This document shows, piece by piece, positions 8,482 to 16,129 of a stretch of DNA of 64,000 nucleotides. Made by a program: the position numbers and the translations under genes. Origin of the DNA: Neobacillus cucumis (GTDB taxonomy: Bacteria; Bacillota; Bacilli; Bacillales_B; DSM-18226); NCBI RefSeq assembly GCF_016107705.1, contig NZ_JAEHGC010000002.1, positions 186,001 to 250,000 of the forward strand, written 5' to 3'. Each line of letters opens with the position of its first letter. The stretch's first letter is position 1. The notes below the pieces were generated by a model. It made no database searches. It saw only the letters and a list, made by a program, of their open reading frames with translations, and was not told where the DNA came from.

Positions 8482-8991
8482 ATGAGTATGGAAAAAATGC
8501 TGGCGACCTATGAATTTGAACAATGGTTATACCGTGAAGCAAAGTTTCTTGATGATATTGATTTTGATGGATGGTTTAATTTACTTCACCCGAATATCGC
8601 TTATCAAATGCCGGTGAGGGTCAACAAAGAAGGGGTAGAACGTCCAGATTATTCTCTAAATATGTTTGCTTTTGATGATGACTACGAATTATTGAAAATT
8701 CGAGTAGACCGTTTAAAAACTGATTATGCATGGGCTGAAATCCCGCCATCGCGTACAAGGAGATCTGTTAATAATGTACAACTGCTTGAATTTACTCCAA
8801 ATGAAAAAGCGGTTGTAAACAGCTATTTAACCATCTACCGAAGCCGCAGTACGGATATCCATCATGATCTTATTTCAGGGGAACGTCACGATGAATTCAC
8901 ATACATTGATGGGGAGTGGAAGCTTTCTAAAAGAGAATTCATTATTGATCAAACAACAATAAACACGAGAAATCTTGCAATTTTCGTATAG
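8482..8991 (+). CDS. Rieske ring-hydroxylating dioxygenase, beta subunit
   Basis: A 169-residue NTF2-like small subunit, the size usual for the family. It begins with the typical YEFEQWLYREAKFLDD segment and ends with a strand-rich half containing SRTRRSVNNVQ and FTYIDGEWKLSKREF. Beta subunits have no metal and form the alpha3-beta3 hexamer with the preceding alpha subunit. The ATG at 8482 is chosen because an upstream in-frame TTG lies inside the GGGGG ribosome site. Confidence 0.92.
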   Translation: MSMEKMLATYEFEQWLYREAKFLDDIDFDGWFNLLHPNIAYQMPVRVNKEGVERPDYSLNMFAFDDDYELLKIRVDRLKTDYAWAEIPPSRTRRSVNNVQLLEFTPNEKAVVNSYLTIYRSRSTDIHHDLISGERHDEFTYIDGEWKLSKREFIIDQTTINTRNLAIFV

Positions 8992-9034
8992 CAGCTTATT
9001 CACGTACAATAGACAACCAGGGAGGTAATGTTCA

Positions 9035-9823
9035 ATGGCGATGGCTTTAAAAGATAAAGTAGTTTTGATTACAGGTGGAGCTTCAGGAATAGGAGAAGCT
9101 GTTACACGCCGTTTTATACAAGAAGGAGCAAAAGTGGGCATTATCGGCCGTTCTAAAGAAAAGCTAGTGAAAATGAACGAAGAATTTGGTGAAAATATTC
9201 TTACTGTTCAGGGAGATGTAAGCAAATACGAAGACAATGAGCAAGCCGTTCAAGCTACTGTTGAGAAATTTGGCAAGTTGGATGTTTTTATTGCAAACGC
9301 AGGCGTCTTTGATGGATTTGCAAAATTTGCTGATGTGACTCCTGAGGCGCTTTCCGAAGCGTATGATTTCCTTCTCAATATTAATGTAAAAGGTTCATTT
9401 TTCGGCGTTAAAGCAGCTCTTGAAGAATTGCAAAAAACAAATGGCAATATTATTTTTTCCGTGTCAGGTGCAAGTTTCTATCCTGATGGCGGCGGCGTTT
9501 GGTATACAGCAAGCAAGCATGCTCAAGTCGGACTAATGCGCCAGCTTGCGTTCGAACTCGCACCAAATATTCGGGTAAATGCGGTAGCCCCAGGAGGCAC
9601 ACTTACAGAACTCACGGTTATTCCACCACTGCATCCATTTGTTAAAATTGTCGATAATGAGACAAAAGCGAAAAGTATTAAAAAGCGAAACCCACTTCAA
9701 CTCGCGCAGATGCCAGAAGATCATGTTGGGGCCTATGTTTTGCTTGCTTCAGATCAGGCTCGTGCCATTACTGGGGAAGTGATTTCAAGCGACGGGGGAT
9801 TGTCCGTCCGTGGTCTTGGTTGA
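9035..9823 (+). CDS. cis-Dihydrodiol dehydrogenase-like SDR
   Basis: A 262-residue classical SDR with GGASGIG near residue 13, ANAG in the middle and an intact YTASK catalytic motif preceded by a serine-rich SVSGASF segment. It resembles BphB/HcaB-type enzymes, which oxidise the cis-dihydrodiol made by a Rieske dioxygenase to a catechol using NAD. The position directly after the dioxygenase subunits supports this, and the product would feed the extradiol dioxygenase at 1311-2225. The ribosome site is GGGAGGT, 8 bp before the ATG; a second ATG two codons in is possible. Confidence 0.88.
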   Translation: MAMALKDKVVLITGGASGIGEAVTRRFIQEGAKVGIIGRSKEKLVKMNEEFGENILTVQGDVSKYEDNEQAVQATVEKFGKLDVFIANAGVFDGFAKFADVTPEALSEAYDFLLNINVKGSFFGVKAALEELQKTNGNIIFSVSGASFYPDGGGVWYTASKHAQVGLMRQLAFELAPNIRVNAVAPGGTLTELTVIPPLHPFVKIVDNETKAKSIKKRNPLQLAQMPEDHVGAYVLLASDQARAITGEVISSDGGLSVRGLG

Positions 9824-9846
9824 TTTGTAAATAGGGAGGGGTTATA

Positions 9847-10812
9847 ATGAACGAACCGCTGACTTCAAAACAGCCATTGGCTGGAAATAATGTCATCAAT
9901 CAACTTGCCTTTGTTGTCAATGACATTGAACAGACATCGGAGGCATTTGCAAAACTTTTGGGTATACCAAAGCCAAAATGGTTTTTTACAGGAGACCGCG
10001 AAGTTTCAAAGGTAGTTTTTCGTGGAGAGCCTACCGATTCGCGCAGTAAGCTGGTCTTTATGAATACCCCGACTGTCCAATTTGAATTAATCGAACCAAA
10101 TAAAGAACCAGGGACGATGCGTGAATTTCTAGATACCGTGGGCGAAGGGATTCATCATATTGCCTTTGACGTAGATTCCATTCAAGATATGCTGCCAATT
10201 TTTGAGGAAAATGGTTATTCTCTACTGCAGAGCGGTGAATTTACCACTAGTGACGGACGATACGTTTATGTGGATACATTGAAGGATCATAAGACTTTAG
10301 TTGAATTGCTTGAAAGTGCTGAACCAAGGGATACAACTCCAAGAACGGAGGTATTTACTCCTCCGCTCCTTGGCACGAATAAAGTAGAGCAGCTGGCGAT
10401 TGTCGTGAATGATTTAGATGCTGCTGCTGATGCGTATTGTAAATTGTTAGGTGTGGAAAAACCTGCTGTGATCAAATCTGGTCCTAGCGAACTTACCCAG
10501 GTTGTTTTTGAAGGGGTGCCAACAGAGGGAAAATCCAAGTATATGTTTATTAATACTCCGCTCATTCAACTCGAAATAATTGAACCAGGCGATTCCCCAA
10601 GCACGTGGAAAAAACATCTTGATACATATGGGGAAAGTGTCCACCATATTTCATTTGTGGTAGAGGATATGGATGGGAAAATAAAAATGCTAGAGGAAAT
10701 GGGCTATCCTGTCATCCAAAGGGGAAACTTTTGGAATGGCAAAGGGCGATATGCCTATATGGATACTACTTCGACATATAAAGTAATCATAGAATTACTT
10801 GAAAGATATTGA
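9847..10812 (+). CDS. Tandem glyoxalase-fold (VOC) protein
   Basis: A 321-residue protein made of two similar VOC domains (about 14-155 and 175-320). Each has a Gln at the first metal position (INQLAFVV, VEQLAIVV), a His at the second (IHHIAF, VHHISF) and a C-terminal Glu (VELLE, IELLE). This Q/H/E pattern is closer to glyoxalase or methylmalonyl-CoA epimerase domains than to extradiol dioxygenases, so an isomerase, lyase or hydratase-like step is more likely than a second ring cleavage. It is the last gene of the operon, 23 bp after the dihydrodiol dehydrogenase and followed by a terminator. Confidence 0.85.
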   Translation: MNEPLTSKQPLAGNNVINQLAFVVNDIEQTSEAFAKLLGIPKPKWFFTGDREVSKVVFRGEPTDSRSKLVFMNTPTVQFELIEPNKEPGTMREFLDTVGEGIHHIAFDVDSIQDMLPIFEENGYSLLQSGEFTTSDGRYVYVDTLKDHKTLVELLESAEPRDTTPRTEVFTPPLLGTNKVEQLAIVVNDLDAAADAYCKLLGVEKPAVIKSGPSELTQVVFEGVPTEGKSKYMFINTPLIQLEIIEPGDSPSTWKKHLDTYGESVHHISFVVEDMDGKIKMLEEMGYPVIQRGNFWNGKGRYAYMDTTSTYKVIIELLERY

Positions 10813-10825
10813 ATAAATAAGACTT

Positions 10826-10848
10826 AACCAGCCTCGTGCTGGTTTTTT
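10826..10848 (+). terminator. Terminator of the ring-oxidation operon
   Basis: A 7-bp stem AACCAGC/GCTGGTT with a 5-nt loop is followed by a T-run. It begins 13 bp after the last stop codon of the operon. Confidence 0.85.
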
Positions 10849-10860
10849 AGTGCCGTAAAT

Positions 10861-10901
10861 ATGAACTAAGGTTCATTTTTTTGCAGAAAATATGATATAA
10901 T
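10861..10901 (+). promoter_or_regulatory. Promoter of the YitT gene with inverted repeat
   Basis: An extended -10 element (TGA-TATAAT, 10893-10901) has a -35-like TTCATT at 10872-10877. A perfect inverted repeat, ATGAAC-TAAG-GTTCAT (10861-10876), overlaps the -35 and could be an operator. Confidence 0.55.
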
Positions 10902-10963
10902 AAAGATAGATATATTTTCTAATGAATAGGTAACATAAAAATATAAATATAAAGGGTGATGAT

Positions 10964-11842
10964 ATGACCGAAGGGATCAATACGATTCAACACCGTAAAT
11001 ATCCATTAAGTAAAATCATTCGCAGAGCGATAGCCATTACTATTGGAGCTATAATTATGGCGACCGGACTGGAAATATTTTTAGTACCGAACCATGTTAT
11101 TGATGGGGGAATTACCGGGATTTCGATTATGCTGTCACATTTATCAGGCTGGCAGCTTGGAATTTTTCTTTTCCTTTTTAATTTGCCCTTCGTTTATTTA
11201 GGATTTAAGCATCTAGGTAAATCTTTCGCGTTTTCAACTATATATGGGATTTTCGTATTATCTATTTTTACCTCTCTTTTTCACCCCGTTCCTGCCTTTA
11301 CAAATGATATTCTTCTTGCAACTGTTTTTGGCGGGATTATCGCTGGTATAGGCGTTGGAATCGTAATTCGAAATGGCGGTGCTTTAGATGGAACTGAAAT
11401 TCTGGCAATCGTCATTCATAAAAAGGTTCCCTTTTCCGTTGGGGAAATCATCATGTTTATTAATATATTTATTTTAGGTACCTCAGGATTTGTATTTGGC
11501 TGGGACCGAGCTATGTACTCCCTATTAGCTTATGTTCTCGCCACGAAAGCTATTGATACAGTGGTAGCCGGAATGGAAGGATCGAAATCTGTTTGGATCA
11601 TCAGCGAAAAAGCACAAGCCATTGGACAGGCAGTTACTGAACGTTTAGGTCGCGGAGTTACCTATTTTGAAGGGAAAGGTGCTTTTTCTGGCGACAATAA
11701 AAAGGTTATTTTTAGTATTATTACAAGACTTGAGGAATCAAAGTTAAAAATGTTGGTTGAAGATATTGATCCTTCCGCATTTTTAGCGATTGCGGATGTA
11801 TCCGATGTTCGAGGCCGCTTTAAGAAGAAAAAAATCCATTAA
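10964..11842 (+). CDS. YitT-family membrane protein
   Basis: A 292-residue protein with about five to six N-terminal membrane helices (residues 20-190) rich in the family's GGITGISIML and NGGALDGTEILA signatures. A soluble C-terminal domain (about 205-285, DUF2179 type) contains VTYFEGKGAFSG. Bacilli carry several such proteins of unclear function. A ribosome site AAAGGGTGAT lies 8 bp upstream. It is a single gene behind its own promoter, separated from the ring-oxidation operon by a terminator. Confidence 0.9.
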   Translation: MTEGINTIQHRKYPLSKIIRRAIAITIGAIIMATGLEIFLVPNHVIDGGITGISIMLSHLSGWQLGIFLFLFNLPFVYLGFKHLGKSFAFSTIYGIFVLSIFTSLFHPVPAFTNDILLATVFGGIIAGIGVGIVIRNGGALDGTEILAIVIHKKVPFSVGEIIMFINIFILGTSGFVFGWDRAMYSLLAYVLATKAIDTVVAGMEGSKSVWIISEKAQAIGQAVTERLGRGVTYFEGKGAFSGDNKKVIFSIITRLEESKLKMLVEDIDPSAFLAIADVSDVRGRFKKKKIH

Positions 11843-11870
11843 AAAAGGATCTGCCCAAACAGGGTAGACC
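11841..11870 (-). terminator. Terminator of the CBS-MFS operon
   Basis: A stem of about 9 bp (11847-11856 with 11862-11870, one mismatch and one G-U) is followed on the minus strand by six Ts. It lies just after the MFS stop codon and touches the end of the convergent YitT gene. Confidence 0.7.
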
Positions 11871-11881
11871 CTCCAATCAAA

Positions 11882-13126
11882 TCAATGACCGACTTCGGCG
11901 TTATCGACATGTTTGATATGATTATGGTTAAGTGCAATAAAGATAACTGATATTAAAACAAATGCTGCACCAACATAAAACGGTGTACTCGGGTTATACC
12001 ATTCCGCCAATTTTCCGGCGAAATAGGGAGCAATTGCTCCACCAATAAAACGTAAGAAACTGTATGCAGCAGATGCAGTAGAACGCTCAACAGGAGCAGA
12101 ATTCATCACGGCAGTTGTAATGAGCGTGTTGTTATTTCCTAATAATGCTCCGGCAAAAATAACTGCTGCAATAACCACCCATTGTGTAGATGTCCAGATT
12201 CCCATGATAGCTAACACAACTGCGAATATGGTTAACATGAAACACATGGATTTAACGGTTCCAAATCGTCTTTGAAGAATTGGAGCCATAAAGACGGAAG
12301 TAACGGCAAGCAAAATTCCCCAGCCAAGGAAAACAAAGCCGATTCCGTGTTCATCGAGCCCCATAACGAATGGAGCAAACGCAAGCAGCGTAAAGAAACC
12401 AAAGTTGTATAAAGCAGCTGCAATACCAAAAACTAATAAAGAACGATGTTTTAATGCCTTAAAAGGATCTTTTAGAGATGTTTTAGCTTGAGAAACATTT
12501 TTTGGTTTAGTATTTGGCATTAAGGCAATAAGACCGATAAATGCAATAACCATTAAAGAAGCTACACCTAAAAATGGGCCTCTCCAAGACATACCGCCAA
12601 GCCAGCCGCCAAGTAGTGGACCAACGGAAATTCCAAGCCCAATTGCTGCTTCGTATAAAATAATCGCCTTTGCAGTACCGCTGTTTGATAGTGAGACAAT
12701 CGCTGCCAAGGCAGTAGCAACGAATAAGGCATTTCCAAGACCCCAGCCGCCGCGCAATCCAACTAGTGCCCAAATATTATTTGATAACCCGCCTAGGGCT
12801 GAAAATACGGCAATGATAACGATTCCGGAGAGAAGTGTCCATTTGATGCCGAGTCGTGAAGAAATCATTCCGGTGATCAACATGGCCACTGCCATGACAG
12901 CATTGTAGCTTGTGAATAGAAGGGTAGTTTGACTTGGTGTTGCATGGAGTTTTTCACTGATGGTAACAAGAATTGGGTCAACAAGGCCTAACCCCATGAA
13001 AGCAATAATACAGGCAAAAAAGACAGCCCATACAGCTCTCGGTTGAGTTAGTAAACCTGCCTTTGCTTCTACTTTTAAAGTCGATTTTGTCGGCGAAGAA
13101 GCAGCAGATTGCGGTGATGATGACAT
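11882..13126 (-). CDS. MFS drug/sugar efflux-type transporter
   Basis: A 414-residue protein with 12 predicted membrane helices and an N-terminal cytosolic tail rich in Ser/Pro. The GMISSRLGIKW loop after the second helix fits the conserved MFS motif A region, and the overall pattern resembles multidrug or arabinose-efflux-like permeases. The start at 13126 is preferred because the AAAGGGG ribosome site sits only 2 bp before the first ATG (13132) but 8 bp before the second. It lies 40 bp after a CBS-domain gene on the same strand, so the two probably form an operon opposite a MarR gene. The substrate is unknown. Confidence 0.88.
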   Translation of the reverse strand: MSSSPQSAASSPTKSTLKVEAKAGLLTQPRAVWAVFFACIIAFMGLGLVDPILVTISEKLHATPSQTTLLFTSYNAVMAVAMLITGMISSRLGIKWTLLSGIVIIAVFSALGGLSNNIWALVGLRGGWGLGNALFVATALAAIVSLSNSGTAKAIILYEAAIGLGISVGPLLGGWLGGMSWRGPFLGVASLMVIAFIGLIALMPNTKPKNVSQAKTSLKDPFKALKHRSLLVFGIAAALYNFGFFTLLAFAPFVMGLDEHGIGFVFLGWGILLAVTSVFMAPILQRRFGTVKSMCFMLTIFAVVLAIMGIWTSTQWVVIAAVIFAGALLGNNNTLITTAVMNSAPVERSTASAAYSFLRFIGGAIAPYFAGKLAEWYNPSTPFYVGAAFVLISVIFIALNHNHIKHVDNAEVGH

Positions 13127-13166
13127 ATACATTTCCCCTTTGTTCGTATTTGATTTTTAGAAGAGA

Positions 13167-13622
13167 CTAAAGAAGTCCTTTAAATGAATTTCGGATAACA
13201 TCCCCGCGGCTAATAATTCCAACTAGGACTCCGTTTCGTTCAACCGGAACCTTTTTGATCTGTTTCTTACCTAAAATAGCCGCAATATTTTCCAGTTCTT
13301 CATCCCATGAAACTTTATAAACCTTCTTTTTGGCAATTTCCATTACATTTAACGACAAGATCCTTTGTTCTCTTTCCTCGAATTCGTCATTATCCCCTTT
13401 AATGACGAATGCATAATAGAAAGAGTCAACGATTCGGTCTTCATGTTTTCCGATAAACCTTAGGATATCACCGTCACTGACGTAACCAACAATTTCATTC
13501 CTGTCGTTTACAACCGGAAGACCACTGATTCCATTCTCAATAAATTTTTCAATCACAGACCGGACTGTATCTGTTACCTTTACTTTTTGAACTTGACTAA
13601 TCATGATTTCGTGCGCTTGCAT
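13167..13622 (-). CDS. CBS-domain pair protein
   Basis: A 151-residue protein made of two CBS domains (about 8-60 and 90-145) containing GLPVVNDRNEIVGYVSDGDI and VPVERNGVLVGIISRGDVI. CBS pairs bind adenine nucleotides and usually regulate a partner. An AAAGGAGGG ribosome site fixes the ATG at 13622; an upstream in-frame ATG at 13652 has no site. Co-transcription with an MFS transporter suggests nucleotide sensing linked to export, but this is inference. Confidence 0.88.
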   Translation of the reverse strand: MQAHEIMISQVQKVKVTDTVRSVIEKFIENGISGLPVVNDRNEIVGYVSDGDILRFIGKHEDRIVDSFYYAFVIKGDNDEFEEREQRILSLNVMEIAKKKVYKVSWDEELENIAAILGKKQIKKVPVERNGVLVGIISRGDVIRNSFKGLL

Positions 13623-13660
13623 ATAATCCCTCCTTTGTACAGAACTTCCCATCGTAAAAA

Positions 13661-13696
13661 GTTGTATAATAAAAGTATATGTTTGTATTATACAAC
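13661..13696. promoter_or_regulatory. Promoter/operator region of CBS-MFS operon
   Basis: GTTGTATAAT (13661-13670) and ATTATACAAC (13687-13696) form a perfect 10-bp inverted repeat. Inside the second arm is a complete 13-bp palindrome, TTGTATTATACAA (13683-13695). On the minus strand TTGTAT-18-TATTAT can serve as a promoter for the CBS gene, so a protein bound here would control it. The divergent MarR protein is the obvious candidate. Confidence 0.6.
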
Positions 13697-13772
13697 CATT
13701 TTTATTCTTGTCAATAGTGTATTCTGATTGATGGAGAATATTTACAGGTTCAGTTAGACTAAAGATAATTTA

Positions 13773-13801
13773 TTCCAAAATAAATTTCCGTATGGTACGA
13801 T
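13773..13801 (+). promoter_or_regulatory. Possible promoter of marR-type gene
   Basis: TTCCAA (13773-13778), a 17-bp gap and TACGAT (13796-13801) with a TGG extended -10. The hexamers are imperfect. Confidence 0.35.
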
Positions 13802-13836
13802 GTTGATAAAGAATTGATAAAGCGAGGTGGATTTAA

Positions 13837-14256
13837 ATGGGGGATCATTCAGTGGAAACCATTGATCTTGAGCTGGCAATCCTAATCCGTCGAGTTACAT
13901 CGGCTAATAGAAAAATTGGGCATCTTGATCGGTCCGCCTATCTTTTGTTACATCGAATTATTGCAAAAGGACCAGCAGGAGCAAAGGTCCTTGCGGATGA
14001 ATTTCAGCTGGATATTTCTACGGTAAGTAGGCAGACAGCTGCCCTTGAACAAAAAGGATATGTATACCGAATACCGGACCCATTGGATGGGAGGGCCTAC
14101 ACCCTTCAGATAACAGAATTAGGGAAAAAGGAATTTTTTGAGCATCAGGAAGCACGGATTGAAAGAATCAGTGAAGTTTTAGAAGAATGGTCGGACGAAG
14201 AAAGAGAATTATTTGGACAGCTTTTACGAAAATACAATCGTTCCTCAAGAAAATAA
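13837..14256 (+). CDS. MarR-family transcriptional regulator
   Basis: A 139-residue winged-helix protein. The recognition helix region LADEFQLDISTVSRQTAALEQ (about 55-75) and the wing DPLDGRAYTLQIT (about 87-100) are typical of MarR repressors, with N- and C-terminal helices for dimerisation. It is divergent from the CBS-MFS operon with 214 bp between start codons, holding a strong palindrome. It likely represses that operon and possibly itself. The AGGTGG ribosome site is close to the ATG. Confidence 0.92.
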   Translation: MGDHSVETIDLELAILIRRVTSANRKIGHLDRSAYLLLHRIIAKGPAGAKVLADEFQLDISTVSRQTAALEQKGYVYRIPDPLDGRAYTLQITELGKKEFFEHQEARIERISEVLEEWSDEERELFGQLLRKYNRSSRK

Positions 14257-14285
14257 ACCAAACAGTGCATTGTTTGGTTTTTTAT
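14255..14285 (+). terminator. Terminator of marR-type gene
   Basis: A 10-bp perfect stem AAACCAAACA/TGTTTGGTTT with a 6-nt loop and a T-rich tail, starting at the stop codon. Confidence 0.85.
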
Positions 14286-14333
14286 TTTTCTTCTTATTTA
14301 ATAGGGAAGTTTTTAAAGCTCTTCAAAAGCTTC

Positions 14334-15470
14334 CTACCAGGATTGCACTAATGCAGCAAATTGATTAATCGTAGTTGAGTTGGAAATCCGCACTCGTCTC
14401 ATGAGAAGCATTTCATCCGGCTCACCTGATTCAATAAATTTTCCTGGCTTAGTAGTTGTTCCATATTGATAATATTTTTTCGTTTCTTCGACAACTGCGG
14501 CATCAACATGGCCGAATGGATAGGCAATGGCTATTACAGGTTTTCCGGTTACCTGTTCAATTTTTTCCTTTGAGCCCCCAAGCTCTTCTTCAAAATTTGT
14601 CACCTTGGACAGGTCTGCATGTGACATCGTGTGAGACTGGATGGAGAAAATACCTGAATCCACCATTTCTTTTATATTAGCAGAAGAGAGCCGCGTAGTA
14701 TTTTTATCAATCGACCCGGCAATTACATAATCGGTCGCAACCGGATGGAAGGTGTCATCCTGTAATTTTTGCAGGATCCATAAAGCATTTAGATTGTTTT
14801 TCATTCCGTCATCAAAGGTAATAAGAACTGGCTTATTTACTTTATTGACCTCACCCCAGCGTTCAAAAGTCAGGAAGGTATAGCCGTGATCCTTTAAATA
14901 GCGCATCTGCTCTTCAAAATTAGCGGGAGAAACAAATAATTCCCGTAGTCCGACACCATTATAATGGTCAATGGCATGATACATCAAAATCGGGACATGC
15001 TGTTGGAAGGTTAAAGTAGATTTTGCAATAAGCTTTTCAAGACCATCCCCTTGAACGGCATAGACTGCCACTTGGTACTCGCCACGTTTTCCTGAAAATT
15101 CATTTGTATCAAACAGAAATGAAAAATCACTAGCAGCCTCAGCTGACGAGAAGGTTTTCATATCTTGCGGGCCGTCTGCTGTCCGCCAAATATGGTAACG
15201 AATTTTTTGAACATTTTCCTTAAAATCTTCTGTTGTAATGACTGCATTAGTGGATTCAAAAGTAATGGGACTTATAGAAATAGTGGCTTTCGGTTGAAAA
15301 ATAGGCCGATTGTCCACTTCCGGATAAGAATCATCTTGGATCATTGACCGCACTTTCGAAGAATATCCAATCTGTTTATTTTCTTTGCTCATTTTAGCAT
15401 TAGCCTCTTTTAAGCCGCAGCTAGTAAGAATTGTAGTGGAAATCAGAGCGAAGACGACTAATTTGTTCAT
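14334..15470 (-). CDS. Lipoprotein polysaccharide deacetylase
   Basis: A 378-residue secreted lipoprotein. The signal peptide ends in a lipobox (ILTSC, acylated Cys18). Residues about 60-155 form a beta-rich region resembling GBS Bsp-like repeats, and about 160-378 is a NodB deacetylase domain with TFDDG (218-222), H280 and H284 (HTMSH) as metal ligands, and YPFG. Such enzymes remove acetyl groups from peptidoglycan or other cell-surface sugars. The start at 15470 is chosen because the AAGGA site directly abuts the upstream ATG at 15479. It is alone on the minus strand. A 12-pair hairpin at 14305-14334 overlaps its stop but has no U-run. Confidence 0.9.
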   Translation of the reverse strand: MNKLVVFALISTTILTSCGLKEANAKMSKENKQIGYSSKVRSMIQDDSYPEVDNRPIFQPKATISISPITFESTNAVITTEDFKENVQKIRYHIWRTADGPQDMKTFSSAEAASDFSFLFDTNEFSGKRGEYQVAVYAVQGDGLEKLIAKSTLTFQQHVPILMYHAIDHYNGVGLRELFVSPANFEEQMRYLKDHGYTFLTFERWGEVNKVNKPVLITFDDGMKNNLNALWILQKLQDDTFHPVATDYVIAGSIDKNTTRLSSANIKEMVDSGIFSIQSHTMSHADLSKVTNFEEELGGSKEKIEQVTGKPVIAIAYPFGHVDAAVVEETKKYYQYGTTTKPGKFIESGEPDEMLLMRRVRISNSTTINQFAALVQSW

Positions 15471-15560
15471 GTAATTCATCCTTGTAATATAGTAATCTCG
15501 GTGATAATCATATCATTTTGCTAGTAGGAGGGTTATATCGAATAATCGGTTTTTATAGGC

Positions 15561-15594
15561 AAAAAGATCCAGTTCCAGCGATGGGGGAGCTGGA
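15561..15594 (-). terminator. Bidirectional terminator near 15.58 kb
   Basis: A 9-bp stem (15568-15576 with 15586-15594, one G-U) flanked by AAAAA on the left and a T-run on the right. It can end minus-strand transcription of the 15603-15923 gene. Confidence 0.75.
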
Positions 15595-15602
15595 CCCTTT
15601 TT

Positions 15603-15923
15603 TTACCCTTTCCCTTCATTAATGGTCCGAAAGATTTGTGTATACATACTTCCTTGAACAACATTTTCTAAAAAGAACTCACTGATTAATTTTAAGTATT
15701 CCTCATCGTCAAACATTTTTTTGTTCTGTAATTCCATTTCTGCCAGCCCCTCATAAGTGGAAAAAAAGGAATACGTATGATCTTTGCCCGAAATTGGTGT
15801 TAAGATTTCTACTTTATGATTATAATTTTCGTTCCGAAACTTTTTAATTTCTTTTAAATTCTCGATGGCTTCTTTAAATTTGTCCTGTTTTATTTCAAAC
15901 GTTTGGTAAACAAACACAGACAT
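15603..15923 (-). CDS. Small dimeric alpha-beta barrel-type protein
   Basis: A 106-residue soluble protein beginning MSVFVYQTFEIKQDKFKEA. The alternating strand-helix pattern and length resemble stress-related dimeric alpha-beta barrel proteins (ABM/NIPSNAP type), but no catalytic motif can be named. A strong AGGGGGT ribosome site precedes the ATG. Monocistronic with a good terminator. Function unknown. Confidence 0.65.
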   Translation of the reverse strand: MSVFVYQTFEIKQDKFKEAIENLKEIKKFRNENYNHKVEILTPISGKDHTYSFFSTYEGLAEMELQNKKMFDDEEYLKLISEFFLENVVQGSMYTQIFRTINEGKG

Positions 15924-16014
15924 TGTTTAACCCCCTAGAAAATGATCAACAGACATATGTTTAACGTTTCCAAAACCCTTTTTAATATGCGGTAGAAAAA
16001 TTTTGTATTTTCAT

Positions 16015-16044
16015 TTGTGACATGGTAAACAATACACCTAATCT
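16015..16044 (+). promoter_or_regulatory. Possible promoter of gntP-type gene
   Basis: TTGTGA (16015-16020), 18 bp and TAATCT (16039-16044). Hexamers are imperfect; nothing better is visible in the 206-bp gap. Confidence 0.35.
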
Positions 16045-16129
16045 AATAGAAAATCATAGAAGGATTGATTGTTCACTATCTTCCTGGGAAAAATTCAGGA
16101 AAACACTTTAATAGGACGGTGAAAATATA

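Noticed and set aside
13652..13652. Upstream ATG as start of the CBS protein
   Set aside because: No ribosome site precedes it, whereas AAAGGAGGG lies just before the ATG at 13622.
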